DNA of 64,000 nt from Roseburia_D yibonii (GCF_014297335.1 NZ_JACOQH010000002.1:357171-421170); one strand, 5' to 3'. Positions 1 to 8,107 are shown, counted from the stretch's first letter. The notes: generated from the letters alone by a model not told the origin. Translations and numbers: made by a program.

Positions 1-408
1 CAAAAAAGCATCCAGCTTTCCCTGACCTCCGGTCAGTTCGATCACCATGGAATCCCGGCTTACATCTACAACCTTTGCGCGGAAAATATTCGCGATCGAC
101 ACGATTGCCTGACGGTCTTCCTCGCCCGCATGTACCTTCACCAGTATCAGTTCACGGCACACCGACTCTCCGTCCCGCAGCTGCTTGATATCGATCACAT
201 CTTCCAGCTTCGCCAGCTGTTTTTCTATCTGTTCCAAAATAAGCTCATCACCTGAAGTAACGATCGTCATCCTGGTATAACGCGGATCTGTCGTCACGCC
301 TGCGGTGATGCTGTCTACATTGTATCCTCTGCGGCTGAAAAGCCCGGATACACGGCTTAGAACACCGGAAGTGTTCTCCACCAAAATGGATAATACCTGT
401 CTTCTCAT
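1..408 (-). CDS. ilvN: Acetolactate synthase small (regulatory) subunit, 3' end cut by window edge
   Basis: Regulatory subunit of acetohydroxyacid synthase, first step of branched-chain amino acid synthesis; it binds valine through an ACT domain and activates the catalytic subunit IlvB in the cytoplasm. The visible 136 codons begin MRRQVLSILVENTSGVLSRV and continue through GLFSRRGYNVDSI, the classic ACT opening of IlvN. The family is usually about 160-170 residues, so roughly 30 C-terminal residues lie beyond position 1. ATG at 408 is preceded by an AAAGGATGG ribosome site. It has its own promoter and a short leader, so ilvB is not directly upstream here. No frameshift seen. Confident assignment. 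Confidence 0.93.
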   Translation of the reverse strand, partial: MRRQVLSILVENTSGVLSRVSGLFSRRGYNVDSITAGVTTDPRYTRMTIVTSGDELILEQIEKQLAKLEDVIDIKQLRDGESVCRELILVKVHAGEEDRQAIVSIANIFRAKVVDVSRDSMVIELTGGQGKLDAFL

Positions 409-451
409 CGAAAACCATCCTTTACTTTTTACGCTTGCTCACGTTAAAATT

Positions 452-479
452 ATTCTAGCATATCTCCTTTAATTGTCAA
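452..479 (-). promoter_or_regulatory. Promoter of ilvN
   Basis: Minus-strand TTGACA (474-479) and TAGAAT (452-457) are separated by 16 bp, about 45 bp before the ilvN start. The resulting leader is too short for a T-box or peptide attenuator. Confidence 0.7.
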
Positions 480-511
480 TACAAAAATGCATTAAAGTAA
501 TATAAAATTTT

Positions 512-544
512 TGTCCTATAACATTCAGTTATGGTTATAGGGCA
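512..544 (-). terminator. Hairpin downstream of the amidase gene
   Basis: An 11-bp stem (TGTCCTATAAC at 512-522 with GTTATAGGGCA at 534-544, one G-U) lies just after the amidase stop. The following T-run on the minus strand is short and mixed, so termination may be weak. Confidence 0.55.
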
Positions 545-580
545 AAAAATTCATATCTGTGTTCTGTTTTTCCCTTTCGC

Positions 581-2311
581 TTACGATGTCTTCTGATTTT
601 CAACCTGTGTTTCCACCGCATCGACGATTCCTTTGACATATCCCTTCTGATTGGAAATGATATTTTTCAGATCTTCATCGATACTGATGTATCCAAGCTC
701 GATCAGAAGCGTTTCGACTCCGGTATTGGAATTCCGGTATTCGTTGCTGCCATATCTGGTATCTCTTCCATCCACAAACGCACCGGTCGCGATCCCTCCA
801 AGCTCACGGATCATAAACAGGGAATCCACGCCGGAATAATCATATGGCGTATAACCGTATTTTTCCGCTGTCGCCACATTTTTGCTGATCCCTTTTTCGC
901 TGTACGGAGCCGCGTATACACCATCGGTCACACGGTCGGACTGCATATTGGAATATCCAGTTCCGGCGTCCGCCACAATACCGTCCGCAACCAGTTTCGC
1001 GAAATCACCATTTCCCCGTATGGAACAGTAGATCTGTACGCCGCCGCGCGTCAGTTTCTCCGCATTGCTGTTCAAATGCAGACACAGACAATACTTTGCG
1101 CCGGAGCGGCAGGCAATGCTCACTCTGCCGTCTTCATCGTACATCGTGTATGCCATATTCTCATCCGCCGGCTCAGAGCCGTCCCTGGTCAGCTTGATCT
1201 TATAGCCCTTGTCTTCCAGTGCGCTTTTTAATGCCTTCGCATACTGAAGCGTCAGTTCCGACTCTGTATATCCGTTGCCGCTCGCTCCCGTATCCTTTCC
1301 GCCATGTCCGGCGTCGATCACGATATCATAGACATCATCCGGAAGCGCCGATTTTGCCACATTCACTTCCAGATAATTTAAGTTTGTCCCATCCGTATCC
1401 TGCGCAAAAGACATCTGTATCTTCTGGTTGCTGTTATCCTTGGTCAGCGTGTAATAGGTGATCGCCTGTTCTCCCGACGCATCAGTCAATGAATAGTACG
1501 CATGCGTACCGTCGGAATAGGCAGCCCGCAGCAGCATACAGTAGTTACCGTCCGGAATATTTTCCAGATTAACGCCATCATTGATATTTGCAGAGGTCTG
1601 GAACGCGTAACTTCCATCCTCACCGATCGTCTTTGTCAGCGTATAGATCCGCTCCGCCTCATCCACCGCAGATGCAGAGGATGATGTATCATCTGTCTCT
1701 TCGCTCGAAACGCCCTTCGCGTCATCCACAAGAAGCAGTTCCATCGACTGGATCTCCTTTTCCGCCGTCAGCGTTCCCTCCAGATTCAGATGCGTGCCGT
1801 ATACATAATATTTTGACACACTGACACGGTCGTCTGTCACATCAGCCAGAACATTTTTGATTTCTTCCTCAACTGCCGCCGCAGCCGGTTCCATCGCTTC
1901 TTTCTTTTCGATCGTATGCCGGATCAGCAATGCCAGTGCCGTCAGAATCGCAACTGAAATAAGAAGAAATGAGATCTGCATGAGCAGCACTTTTCTCCGT
2001 CTTCTGCGATAACGTTCCCGTGCCCGTCTGCTGTCTCGCGGCATCTGTGTGCGCTTTCCGCTTCCGTTCTCATACCGTCTGTATTCTGTCTGCTCCCTGC
2101 CATCGCCGGCTCTTTTTTGTCTCTGCGCTACATCGGAACTTGCAGTTCTGCTCCTCTGTCTTTGTGCCGCATCGGAACTTGCAGTTCTGCTATGCTGTCC
2201 TGCCGCTCCCGGATGCTGCATACCGGTCAGATCCGTTTTTATCCCGGAACGCTTTCGCACATCCCTGTTCTTATTTAATTTTGTGCTCTGATATCCATTT
2301 GTGCCACTCAT
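581..2311 (-). CDS. Membrane-anchored N-acetylmuramoyl-L-alanine amidase (Amidase_3)
   Basis: Zinc-dependent peptidoglycan amidase that cleaves the muramoyl-alanine bond outside the membrane. The 576-residue protein has a basic cytoplasmic head (1-107, very rich in Arg/Gln/Ser), one membrane segment at about 109-130, a linker and beta-rich domain (about 150-315), and a C-terminal Amidase_3 domain (about 328-570). Expected zinc ligands and catalytic residues are visible: His335 in VIDAGHGG, Glu350 in YTESELT, His412 in LHLNSN and Glu538 in LIELGYIS. The unusual part is the long head, which carries a 13-residue tandem repeat. Domain order resembles type II-anchored amidases of Lachnospiraceae; whether it acts in vegetative growth or sporulation cannot be told from sequence. 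Confidence 0.88.
   Translation of the reverse strand: MSGTNGYQSTKLNKNRDVRKRSGIKTDLTGMQHPGAAGQHSRTASSDAAQRQRSRTASSDVAQRQKRAGDGREQTEYRRYENGSGKRTQMPRDSRRARERYRRRRRKVLLMQISFLLISVAILTALALLIRHTIEKKEAMEPAAAAVEEEIKNVLADVTDDRVSVSKYYVYGTHLNLEGTLTAEKEIQSMELLLVDDAKGVSSEETDDTSSSASAVDEAERIYTLTKTIGEDGSYAFQTSANINDGVNLENIPDGNYCMLLRAAYSDGTHAYYSLTDASGEQAITYYTLTKDNSNQKIQMSFAQDTDGTNLNYLEVNVAKSALPDDVYDIVIDAGHGGKDTGASGNGYTESELTLQYAKALKSALEDKGYKIKLTRDGSEPADENMAYTMYDEDGRVSIACRSGAKYCLCLHLNSNAEKLTRGGVQIYCSIRGNGDFAKLVADGIVADAGTGYSNMQSDRVTDGVYAAPYSEKGISKNVATAEKYGYTPYDYSGVDSLFMIRELGGIATGAFVDGRDTRYGSNEYRNSNTGVETLLIELGYISIDEDLKNIISNQKGYVKGIVDAVETQVENQKTS
2117..2194 (-). repeat. 39-bp tandem duplication in the amidase head
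   Basis: Two adjacent 39-bp copies encode SRTASSDAAQRQR and SRTASSDVAQRQK (residues about 41-66). Copies differ at a few bases, so the duplication is not brand new. It lies in the cytoplasmic head, outside the catalytic domain. Confidence 0.75.
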
Positions 2312-2355
2312 TTATATGTCCATACCTGTTTTTTCAAATTTTTTACTCTTTGTCT

Positions 2356-2384
2356 ATTATAATACAAACCACCTGCAATAGTAA
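2356..2384 (-). promoter_or_regulatory. Candidate promoter of the amidase gene
   Basis: A perfect TATAAT (2356-2361, minus strand) has a weak -35 TTACTA (2379-2384) with a 17-bp spacer in the 80-bp gap upstream of the amidase. Confidence 0.5.
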
Positions 2385-2391
2385 AAGGAAA

Positions 2392-3366
2392 TCATTTCTT
2401 TTTTTCAGAATTTTCTCTGTCAAAATCTGAGAGGATCTCTTCTCTCGTTTTTTCCGCTTCCAGTTCCAGCATCTGTTCAATATTGATCAGTTCATCCTCC
2501 ATCCCGGTCTCCTGCTCCGGTGCTTTCTGTTCTTCCACCGGCCGATCCGTTTTTCTTTCCGCTCCGGTATCTCTTCTGCTCTTTTTATTCCCAAATTCCC
2601 GCAATGGCTGCGGTGCGCTCAACTTCTTCCCGCTTCTTTTTCTTCTGACCGGCTGTTTCTTTCCCCTTGCCGTGCCTGATCTTCCTTTTTTCCTTTTTCC
2701 TGCTTTGATCCACTGTAGTTTTTCTTTCTGTTTCGGTGCCCGGAATATGGCATCCCCATATGCCTCCCGATAGCAGATCCGGACATACTGGAGTGCGAAC
2801 AAAAGCGAGAGCACGAAAAATCCATAGGAACATACTTTGGTATAACCGCTAAGCAGTGCCGCCACACCGAACGCGTCTGCTGAAATAAGAAGGAATAACG
2901 CGCGCAGGTCACTGACTTTTCCCAGTTTTCTCTGGGTAAGGCAGGCGGCAAACGGGATCGCAAATATAAAAAATGTCCCAGGACGCATGCCAAGCGCCAT
3001 CATCCGTCCATTTATCCAGTTTAGGATCTCTCCGGTCGTCCGTGGCAGGAAAACGGGCTGTCTGTGTATCATAATCCCGCAAAAAAGTACCAGCACTCCA
3101 GCCAGAATCCCAAGGATCAGTGTCATGCGTCCATTTCTCTGTGCCCCCGCCGGTCTGAGTTTTCCTATGCGTTTTCCTTTTAAGAACAGCCCGGTCAGAA
3201 TGGCGTACAGAAATGGTACGATCAGGCTAAATGCGACCTGGATCAGCACCGTTTTTCCAAAAAGACTCTGCCGCATGACATAAAGTCTCGAACAAAGCCA
3301 TACCGCCACAAGCAGGATATAAATATATCGAAACAGGTTTGTTGTCCATCCGTAAATTTTTTTCAT
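2392..3366 (-). CDS. Polytopic membrane protein of unknown function
   Basis: A 324-residue protein with about five or six hydrophobic segments in its first two-thirds, followed by a strongly basic stretch (Lys/Arg rich, about 205-265) and an acidic tail ending in SEKKK. I do not recognise a family. The ATG at 3366 is chosen because it has GGTG at a proper distance; a GTG at 3375 is in frame but sits on the ribosome site. The basic then acidic cytoplasmic tail suggests interaction with nucleic acid, lipid head groups or a partner protein, but that is inference. It is transcribed with the amidase or just ahead of it. Confidence 0.7.
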   Translation of the reverse strand: MKKIYGWTTNLFRYIYILLVAVWLCSRLYVMRQSLFGKTVLIQVAFSLIVPFLYAILTGLFLKGKRIGKLRPAGAQRNGRMTLILGILAGVLVLFCGIMIHRQPVFLPRTTGEILNWINGRMMALGMRPGTFFIFAIPFAACLTQRKLGKVSDLRALFLLISADAFGVAALLSGYTKVCSYGFFVLSLLFALQYVRICYREAYGDAIFRAPKQKEKLQWIKAGKRKKGRSGTARGKKQPVRRKRSGKKLSAPQPLREFGNKKSRRDTGAERKTDRPVEEQKAPEQETGMEDELINIEQMLELEAEKTREEILSDFDRENSEKKK

Positions 3367-3490
3367 CATTATCACCCAATGATGATTTTACCGGAAATAT
3401 ATTAAAATCCTGTGTGTATTTCCTGAAATGCCAATGAAGAATCTATGAATTATTTCTTAAATTTTTCGCTATTGCAGAGTAAAAAAGCAC

Positions 3491-3530
3491 AAAAAAATAC
3501 CGCAGCCCCCCCCCTGCTACGGTATCCTTT
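3491..3530. terminator. Terminator-like hairpin with a C9 loop
   Basis: A 10-bp stem (3497-3506 with 3516-3525, one mismatch) encloses a run of nine C and is flanked by A7 on the left and a T-rich run on the right, so it could act on either strand. No gene reads into it from the right on the minus strand, so for the 3366 gene it would sit in the leader. The rest of 3370-3700 shows no other recognisable gene. Confidence 0.5.
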
Positions 3531-3708
3531 TTCTATATCCCGAAAGCCAATTCAATTTTTCATATTCTCCCATTCTGTATCCGGTCAGTTTCCTTTCCCA
3601 ATACATCTCCCTCAGATATTGTATAACATTTTACACCTTTTCCCGCAAGCATTCGCACGCTTTTTCTCCTGAACTGCAAGAAACAATGCACCAACGGCAA
3701 TTTTTTCT

Positions 3709-3721
3709 GTCAAAATTTGAC
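3709..3721. promoter_or_regulatory. Inverted repeat over the -35 of the LytTR operon
   Basis: GTCAAA-A-TTTGAC is a perfect 6-bp inverted repeat that overlaps the -35 box of the forward promoter. Its place suggests an operator. It does not resemble the direct repeats usually bound by LytTR regulators, so another regulator is possible. Confidence 0.4.
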
Positions 3722-3745
3722 GGAACTCCAACTTTTTTGTACAAT
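3717..3745 (+). promoter_or_regulatory. Promoter of the LytTR two-component operon
   Basis: TTGACG (3717-3722) and TACAAT (3740-3745) with a 17-bp spacer, about 30 bp before the regulator start. Confidence 0.75.
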
Positions 3746-3775
3746 GGAGTTATTACATATCAATGGGGTGACATT

Positions 3776-4489
3776 ATGGCTGTTCTCATCGTAGAAGATG
3801 ATCCGATCCAGCAAAACGCTTTAAAGATCCTTTTAACTGAATATAATCCGGCATATGATCTTTTATGCGCTTCCAGTTACGCGGAGGGCTTGGATCTCCT
3901 TTCACACAGTGATATCTCGCTTTTTCTTCTGGATGTAGAATTAAACCCCTGTGACCGCACGGACACCAAAGACGGTGTGGAACTCGCCAGACAGATCCGT
4001 CAGCACCCGGAATACCTCCACACGCCGATCATTTTCCTTACCTCCATCCCGGAACGGATCCTGGAGGCTCTGAATCAGACACACTGCTTTGACTATCTGT
4101 TAAAGCCATACGACCGGGGGATGCTTTACCACTGTCTGGATCAGATCCATTTTCCGGGAAATCTTCCCGAACCGCAGGTCAGCTTTTCTGACACGCAGGG
4201 CATCCATATCCGCCTGAAGGGCTCAGAAGTTCTCTATCTTTGTTCCTGCGGACATCAGATCCAGGTTCACACAAATGACGGCGTCTATACGACATGTGCC
4301 ATGACTTTGGATGCTTTTACGGAAAAACTCGGGCTTCCGTTTTTCCGCTGTCACAGAAAATATATTATCAATCTCGATCACGCCAGCCAGTACGATAAGA
4401 CAAACCGCTTTGTCTGTGTCGGCAGTGAATCCGTTCCGGTCGGGCGTTCCTACAAAAGCGAATTTGAAAAGAGGTATACGAAAAAATGA
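3776..4489 (+). CDS. LytTR-type response regulator (AgrA/VirR family)
   Basis: DNA-binding response regulator of 237 residues. The receiver domain (1-125) shows the acidic pair in VEDDP, phospho-acceptor Asp53 in LFLLDVEL, Thr89 in IIFLTS and Lys110 in YLLKPY. A linker leads to a LytTR DNA-binding domain (about 135-235) with the characteristic FFRCHRKYIINLDH. The start at 3776 follows GGGGTG; an upstream in-frame ATG would run back through the promoter. Its stop overlaps the kinase start by 4 bp, so the two are translationally coupled. No pheromone precursor or AgrB-like processing gene lies nearby, so the signal is unknown. Confidence 0.9.
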   Translation: MAVLIVEDDPIQQNALKILLTEYNPAYDLLCASSYAEGLDLLSHSDISLFLLDVELNPCDRTDTKDGVELARQIRQHPEYLHTPIIFLTSIPERILEALNQTHCFDYLLKPYDRGMLYHCLDQIHFPGNLPEPQVSFSDTQGIHIRLKGSEVLYLCSCGHQIQVHTNDGVYTTCAMTLDAFTEKLGLPFFRCHRKYIINLDHASQYDKTNRFVCVGSESVPVGRSYKSEFEKRYTKK

Positions 4490-5763
4490 TCATTTTCTTT
4501 CTATCAGGGAATTTCTTCTGTCAGCTGCTTGAATTTCTCTGTCTGTATCTGCATGGATGCGGGATATACAGCATCAACTTAAAAAAGAATTTAAAACGGG
4601 TGCTCACCTGTTTTCCGCTGCTGCTGCTCTCGACTGCTTCCACGCTGCTTCCGTATCACGCTCTTTTTACGGTATTTATTATCTTTGCGTGCTCGCTTTT
4701 CGCTTTCATGTATATCTTTCAGGACTGCCCGCTGAACAAGCTTTTTATCTATCTGATCATCTATATTATGATCGTGTTCATTCAGCTTTTGTCCATTCCG
4801 CTGATACAGCTCTGCCGCATACCGCAGGATTCCATCCTGATGCCGCTGTTCGGAAATTCGTTCTGTCTTCTGATCTCCGTCATCCATTACCGGCTTGGAC
4901 GTCTGGAACTGATTTACAAATTTATCGTAAGTGCCGGGGTTACCGCCAAAATTTTTCTCGGCAACAGCTTTATTCTGATCTTTTGTATCGTAAATTATGT
5001 CAAGCAGTCTACGGCGGATATTCTGCACAACTTTTTCTTTCTGTTTTTGATATCCCTGCTTATCGTATGCATCAACGGCGTCATTATTTACGGCTCCCTA
5101 AAGATCCACAAACAGAAACAGCAGATCGAAATGTATCATTCCTATCTTCCGATCGTGGAACAGCTGATCGACCAGGTGCGTGAGACACAGCACGCGCACA
5201 ACAACAGTATCCAGGCAATCCGTATGCTTCCCGCCACCTGCCATGATTATGAGACGCTGTCCCGTGAGCTGACCGATTACACGGACTATCTGATCAGCCA
5301 GAACGCCCCGGTCGCACTTTTAAAGATCAATATGAAAATGATCGCCGGTTTCCTGTACCACAAGATCCTGCGCGCGGAAATATTAAAAAAGAAGTTTGAA
5401 CTGGAGATACGGAATTACTGTTTAAAGACCAACACGCCCGAATATGATCTCATTACCATGTTCGGTGTCCTGATCGACAATGCGATCGAAGCCTCAAATG
5501 AGGGAGACACCGTTTATGCCGTTTTGGATTCCAGAGACAACAGGGTTCTGTTCCAGATCAAAAATATCGGTCCGAAGCTCACACCGGAATTTTCCTCGAA
5601 GATCTTTCAAAAAGGATACACGACCAAAAAAGAGACAAAGAAAAGCCATGGCATCGGTCTGCACCAGTTAAAGCGCATGACCGATTATTACCACGGCGAG
5701 ATTCTTTTGTCCAACGAAACAGATGCCGGTCACACCTGGCTTTGTTTCTCACTGACGATCTGA
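4486..5763 (+). CDS. AgrC-like GHKL sensor histidine kinase
   Basis: Membrane sensor kinase, 425 residues. About six hydrophobic segments fill residues 1-205, followed by a dimerisation region with the probable phospho-acceptor His in TQHAHNNSIQ (236-238) and a HATPase_c_5 domain. The N box reads GVLIDNAIEAS (Asn332 region) and the glycine-rich lid reads KSHGIGLHQL (386-395). This layout is that of AgrC/FsrC-type kinases that sense peptides. It partners the overlapping LytTR regulator upstream. Downstream comes only a transporter relic on the other strand. Confidence 0.9.
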   Translation: MIIFFLSGNFFCQLLEFLCLYLHGCGIYSINLKKNLKRVLTCFPLLLLSTASTLLPYHALFTVFIIFACSLFAFMYIFQDCPLNKLFIYLIIYIMIVFIQLLSIPLIQLCRIPQDSILMPLFGNSFCLLISVIHYRLGRLELIYKFIVSAGVTAKIFLGNSFILIFCIVNYVKQSTADILHNFFFLFLISLLIVCINGVIIYGSLKIHKQKQQIEMYHSYLPIVEQLIDQVRETQHAHNNSIQAIRMLPATCHDYETLSRELTDYTDYLISQNAPVALLKINMKMIAGFLYHKILRAEILKKKFELEIRNYCLKTNTPEYDLITMFGVLIDNAIEASNEGDTVYAVLDSRDNRVLFQIKNIGPKLTPEFSSKIFQKGYTTKKETKKSHGIGLHQLKRMTDYYHGEILLSNETDAGHTWLCFSLTI

Positions 5764-5765
5764 TG

Positions 5766-6177
5766 TTATTCCGCGATCTTCCAGTGATCCGCTCTCTTTC
5801 GCCCGTTCACAAAGTCCGCATAGATTCCCGGTTCCCCGATCGCCTGGATCAGCAGCTGCTCATTTTGCGGATCGACATTGGCAGTCGCCTCATCGAGTAT
5901 GAGCACCGGCGCGTCTTTTAACAAAGGTCACATGTTTCAATTCGATCGTGTGGTCGTATAATCTTGCGTTCTCCTTTGGATGATGCTGCTCCGGTGCGTT
6001 TAAAAGTTCCTCCACCGATTCTAGCATCGTACCGGTCCCTTCTGTTTTTGTTTCATCCGATTTCAAAAAGGTCTTTCCAGCCCTCATAAAAGAATCGCTG
6101 CAGCTGCTTACCATATGTAAAAACTGCAGGGATATTTTCAAAAAAACAGAGTCCGCATACATTTCTGTACGCAAACC
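5766..6177 (-). pseudogene. Relic of an ABC exporter (membrane-NBD fusion)
   Basis: Minus-strand fragments of one exporter are still legible. ESVEELLNAPEQ and DHTIELKHVTF mark the linker and start of a nucleotide-binding domain; the sequence then jumps, out of frame, to the Walker B/D-loop region PVLILDEATANVDPQNEQ and jumps again to the normal C-terminus GIYADFVNGRKRADHWKI before a stop at 5766. Walker A, the signature motif and the H-loop are gone. The 6060-6210 part carries further degraded sequence of uncertain origin. No function is expected. It lies between the kinase and the GGGtGRT gene. Confidence 0.75.
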
Positions 6178-6215
6178 CTGTTCGATTAAAATACGTTTTT
6201 ATTGTCGGTAAATGC

Positions 6216-7226
6216 TTAGAATTTACCAGCCTTTGCAGCTTCCTCAACAGATACTGCAACTGCAACAGTAGCACCAACCATCGGGTTGTTACCCATTCCG
6301 ATCAGACCCATCATTTCTACGTGAGCCGGAACAGAAGAAGAACCTGCGAACTGTGCATCAGAGTGCATACGTCCCATAGTATCTGTCATACCGTAGGAAG
6401 CAGGACCTGCTGCCATGTTGTCCGGGTGAAGTGTACGTCCTGTACCACCGCCGGAAGCAACGGAGAAGTATTTCTTGCCCTGTTCGATACATTCTTTCTT
6501 GTATGTACCTGCAACCGGATGCTGGAAACGTGTCGGGTTGGTTGAGTTACCTGTGATGGAAACACCAACGTTTTCATGATGCATGATCGCAACACCTTCC
6601 TGAACGTCATCTGCACCGTAGCATTTTACAGTGGCACGAAGTCCGTTTGAGTATGCTTTCTCATATACAACGTTTAATTTTGCTTCTTTGTAGTCATACT
6701 GTGTCTCTACAAATGTAAATCCGTTGATACGGGAAATGATCTGTGCAGCATCTTTTCCAAGACCGTTTAAGATAACACGAAGCGGTTTCTGACGAACTTT
6801 GTTTGCTTTCTCAGCGATACCGATCGCACCTTCTGCTGCTGCGAAAGACTCATGTCCTGCTAAGAAGCAGAAGCATTCTGTCTCTTCTTCCAGTAACATC
6901 TTACCAAGGTTACCATGTCCAAGACCTACTTTTCTGTGGTCTGCAACAGAACCCGGGATACAGAAAGACTGAAGTCCTTCACCGATTGCTGCTGCTGCGT
7001 CTGCTGCTCTTCTGCATCCTTTTTTGATTGCGATCGCAGCACCTACTGTGTAAGCCCAGCATGCGTTTTCAAAACAGATCGGCTGGATTTTCTTAACCTG
7101 ATCGTATACATCAAGTCCAGCGTCCTTTGTAATCTTTTCAGCTTCTTCGATAGAGCTGATTCCATAACTGTTTAATACAGAATTGATCTGGTCAATTCTT
7201 CTTTCATATGATTCAAATAAAGCCAT
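6216..7226 (-). CDS. GGGtGRT family protein
   Basis: A 336-residue soluble protein with the family-naming motif GGGTGRT at 259-265 and eight cysteines, including Cys51, Cys56, Cys71, Cys89, Cys118 and Cys120. Members are common in anaerobic Firmicutes; I know of no established biochemical role. A strong AGGAAAGGAG ribosome site precedes the ATG. The gene follows the IscU-like scaffold gene by only 21 bp, so it is almost certainly co-transcribed with it. That pairing, plus the cysteine content, suggests a role around iron-sulfur or sulfur chemistry, which is inference from context. No truncation seen. Confidence 0.85.
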   Translation of the reverse strand: MALFESYERRIDQINSVLNSYGISSIEEAEKITKDAGLDVYDQVKKIQPICFENACWAYTVGAAIAIKKGCRRAADAAAAIGEGLQSFCIPGSVADHRKVGLGHGNLGKMLLEEETECFCFLAGHESFAAAEGAIGIAEKANKVRQKPLRVILNGLGKDAAQIISRINGFTFVETQYDYKEAKLNVVYEKAYSNGLRATVKCYGADDVQEGVAIMHHENVGVSITGNSTNPTRFQHPVAGTYKKECIEQGKKYFSVASGGGTGRTLHPDNMAAGPASYGMTDTMGRMHSDAQFAGSSSVPAHVEMMGLIGMGNNPMVGATVAVAVSVEEAAKAGKF

Positions 7227-7247
7227 TGTCGTTTCTCTCCTTTCCTA

Positions 7248-7940
7248 CTACTCTTGTCTCGGGTCGATGATCTTAACTGCGTCATCTACACGGCCATACT
7301 GTCCCTTAGCTTTTTCCCAAGCTGTGTTAGGGTCATCACCTTTTTTGATGAAGTCAGTCATTTTTCCAAGAGAAACGAACTGATATCCGATTACTTCGTT
7401 ATCAGCATCCAGTGCGATACCTGTTACATAGCCTTCTGCCATTTCCAGATAACGAACACCTTTTTCTTTGGTTGCGTACATAGTACCAACCTGAGAGCGA
7501 AGTCCCTTACCAAGATCTTCCAGTCCTGCACCAACTGCAAGTCCGTCATCAGAGAACGCACTCTGTGTACGTCCGTAAACGATCTGTAAGAATAACTCTC
7601 TCATTGCTGTATTGATCGCATCACATACAAGGTCTGTATTTAATGCTTCAAGAATGGTCTTACCCTGTAAAATTTCTGCTGCCATAGCTGCAGAGTGTGT
7701 CATACCGGAACATCCGATGGTCTCAACCAATGCTTCTTCGATCACACCGTTTTTTACATTTAAGGAAAGCTTGCAGGCACCCTGCTGTGGTGCACACCAG
7801 CCTACGCCATGTGTAAAACCTGAAATATCTTCAATTTTTTTGGAATGAACCCATTTTCCCTCTTCCGGGATTGGAGCTGGTTCATGTTTTGCGCCCTTAG
7901 CTACCGGACACATGTTTTCAACTTCCTGAGTGTAAATCAT
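7248..7940 (-). CDS. IscU/NifU-like iron-sulfur scaffold protein
   Basis: A 230-residue protein whose central part resembles the NifU N-terminal (IscU-type) scaffold. Candidate ligands are Cys49 and Cys56 in GWCAPQQGACKLSL, Cys77 in ETIGCSGMTHSA and Cys106; an extra Cys11 sits in ENMCPVAKG. Canonical IscU is about 130-150 residues, so this form carries about 80 extra residues at the two ends, including a C-terminal region with an RVDDAVKIIDP ending. It starts at an ATG with AAAGGAG upstream. No cysteine desulfurase lies next to it; instead it is paired with the GGGtGRT gene. The exact client or cargo is unknown. Confidence 0.8.
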   Translation of the reverse strand: MIYTQEVENMCPVAKGAKHEPAPIPEEGKWVHSKKIEDISGFTHGVGWCAPQQGACKLSLNVKNGVIEEALVETIGCSGMTHSAAMAAEILQGKTILEALNTDLVCDAINTAMRELFLQIVYGRTQSAFSDDGLAVGAGLEDLGKGLRSQVGTMYATKEKGVRYLEMAEGYVTGIALDADNEVIGYQFVSLGKMTDFIKKGDDPNTAWEKAKGQYGRVDDAVKIIDPRQE

Positions 7941-7977
7941 TATAAGACTCCTTTCAAAGATATAAAATGATGTATTT

Positions 7978-8003
7978 TGTTAAACTTTGTTAGACATTTA
8001 ACA
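7978..8003. promoter_or_regulatory. Inverted repeat upstream of the scaffold gene
   Basis: TGTTAAA (7978-7984) and TTTAACA (7997-8003) form a perfect inverted repeat with a 12-bp spacer, about 40-60 bp before the scaffold start. It may be an operator; no regulator is known for it. Confidence 0.3.
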
Positions 8004-8100
8004 TACCGCACTTATTTTCGCACATTTTCTGCAATTCATCAAGTAGTATTTCATGTTTTTTTCCCGGTGCATACTCACAATAACTGCGCTGCTGACACAA
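7990..8100 (-). CDS. Candidate 36-residue cysteine-rich small protein
   Basis: An open frame beginning with TTG at 8100 and ending TAA at 7990 would encode a 36-residue peptide with cysteines at positions 2, 8, 24 and 28, containing SYCEYAPGKKHE and MCENKCGMLNV. AAAGGAG lies 13 bp upstream, inside the end of the preceding gene. The amino-acid makeup looks protein-like and it fills a gap otherwise free of genes, directly ahead of the Fe-S scaffold gene. The non-ATG start and short length make this tentative; it could be a chance frame. Confidence 0.25.
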   Translation of the reverse strand: MCQQRSYCEYAPGKKHEILLDELQKMCENKCGMLNV

Positions 8101-8107
8101 ACGTGAT

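Noticed and set aside
409..480. T-box or leader peptide attenuator upstream of ilvN
   Set aside because: The promoter leaves only about 40 bases of leader and no specifier or anti-terminator pairing is seen.
4591..5028. A 145-codon minus-strand frame inside the sensor kinase
   Set aside because: Mirror of the kinase's membrane region with no start signal or family likeness.
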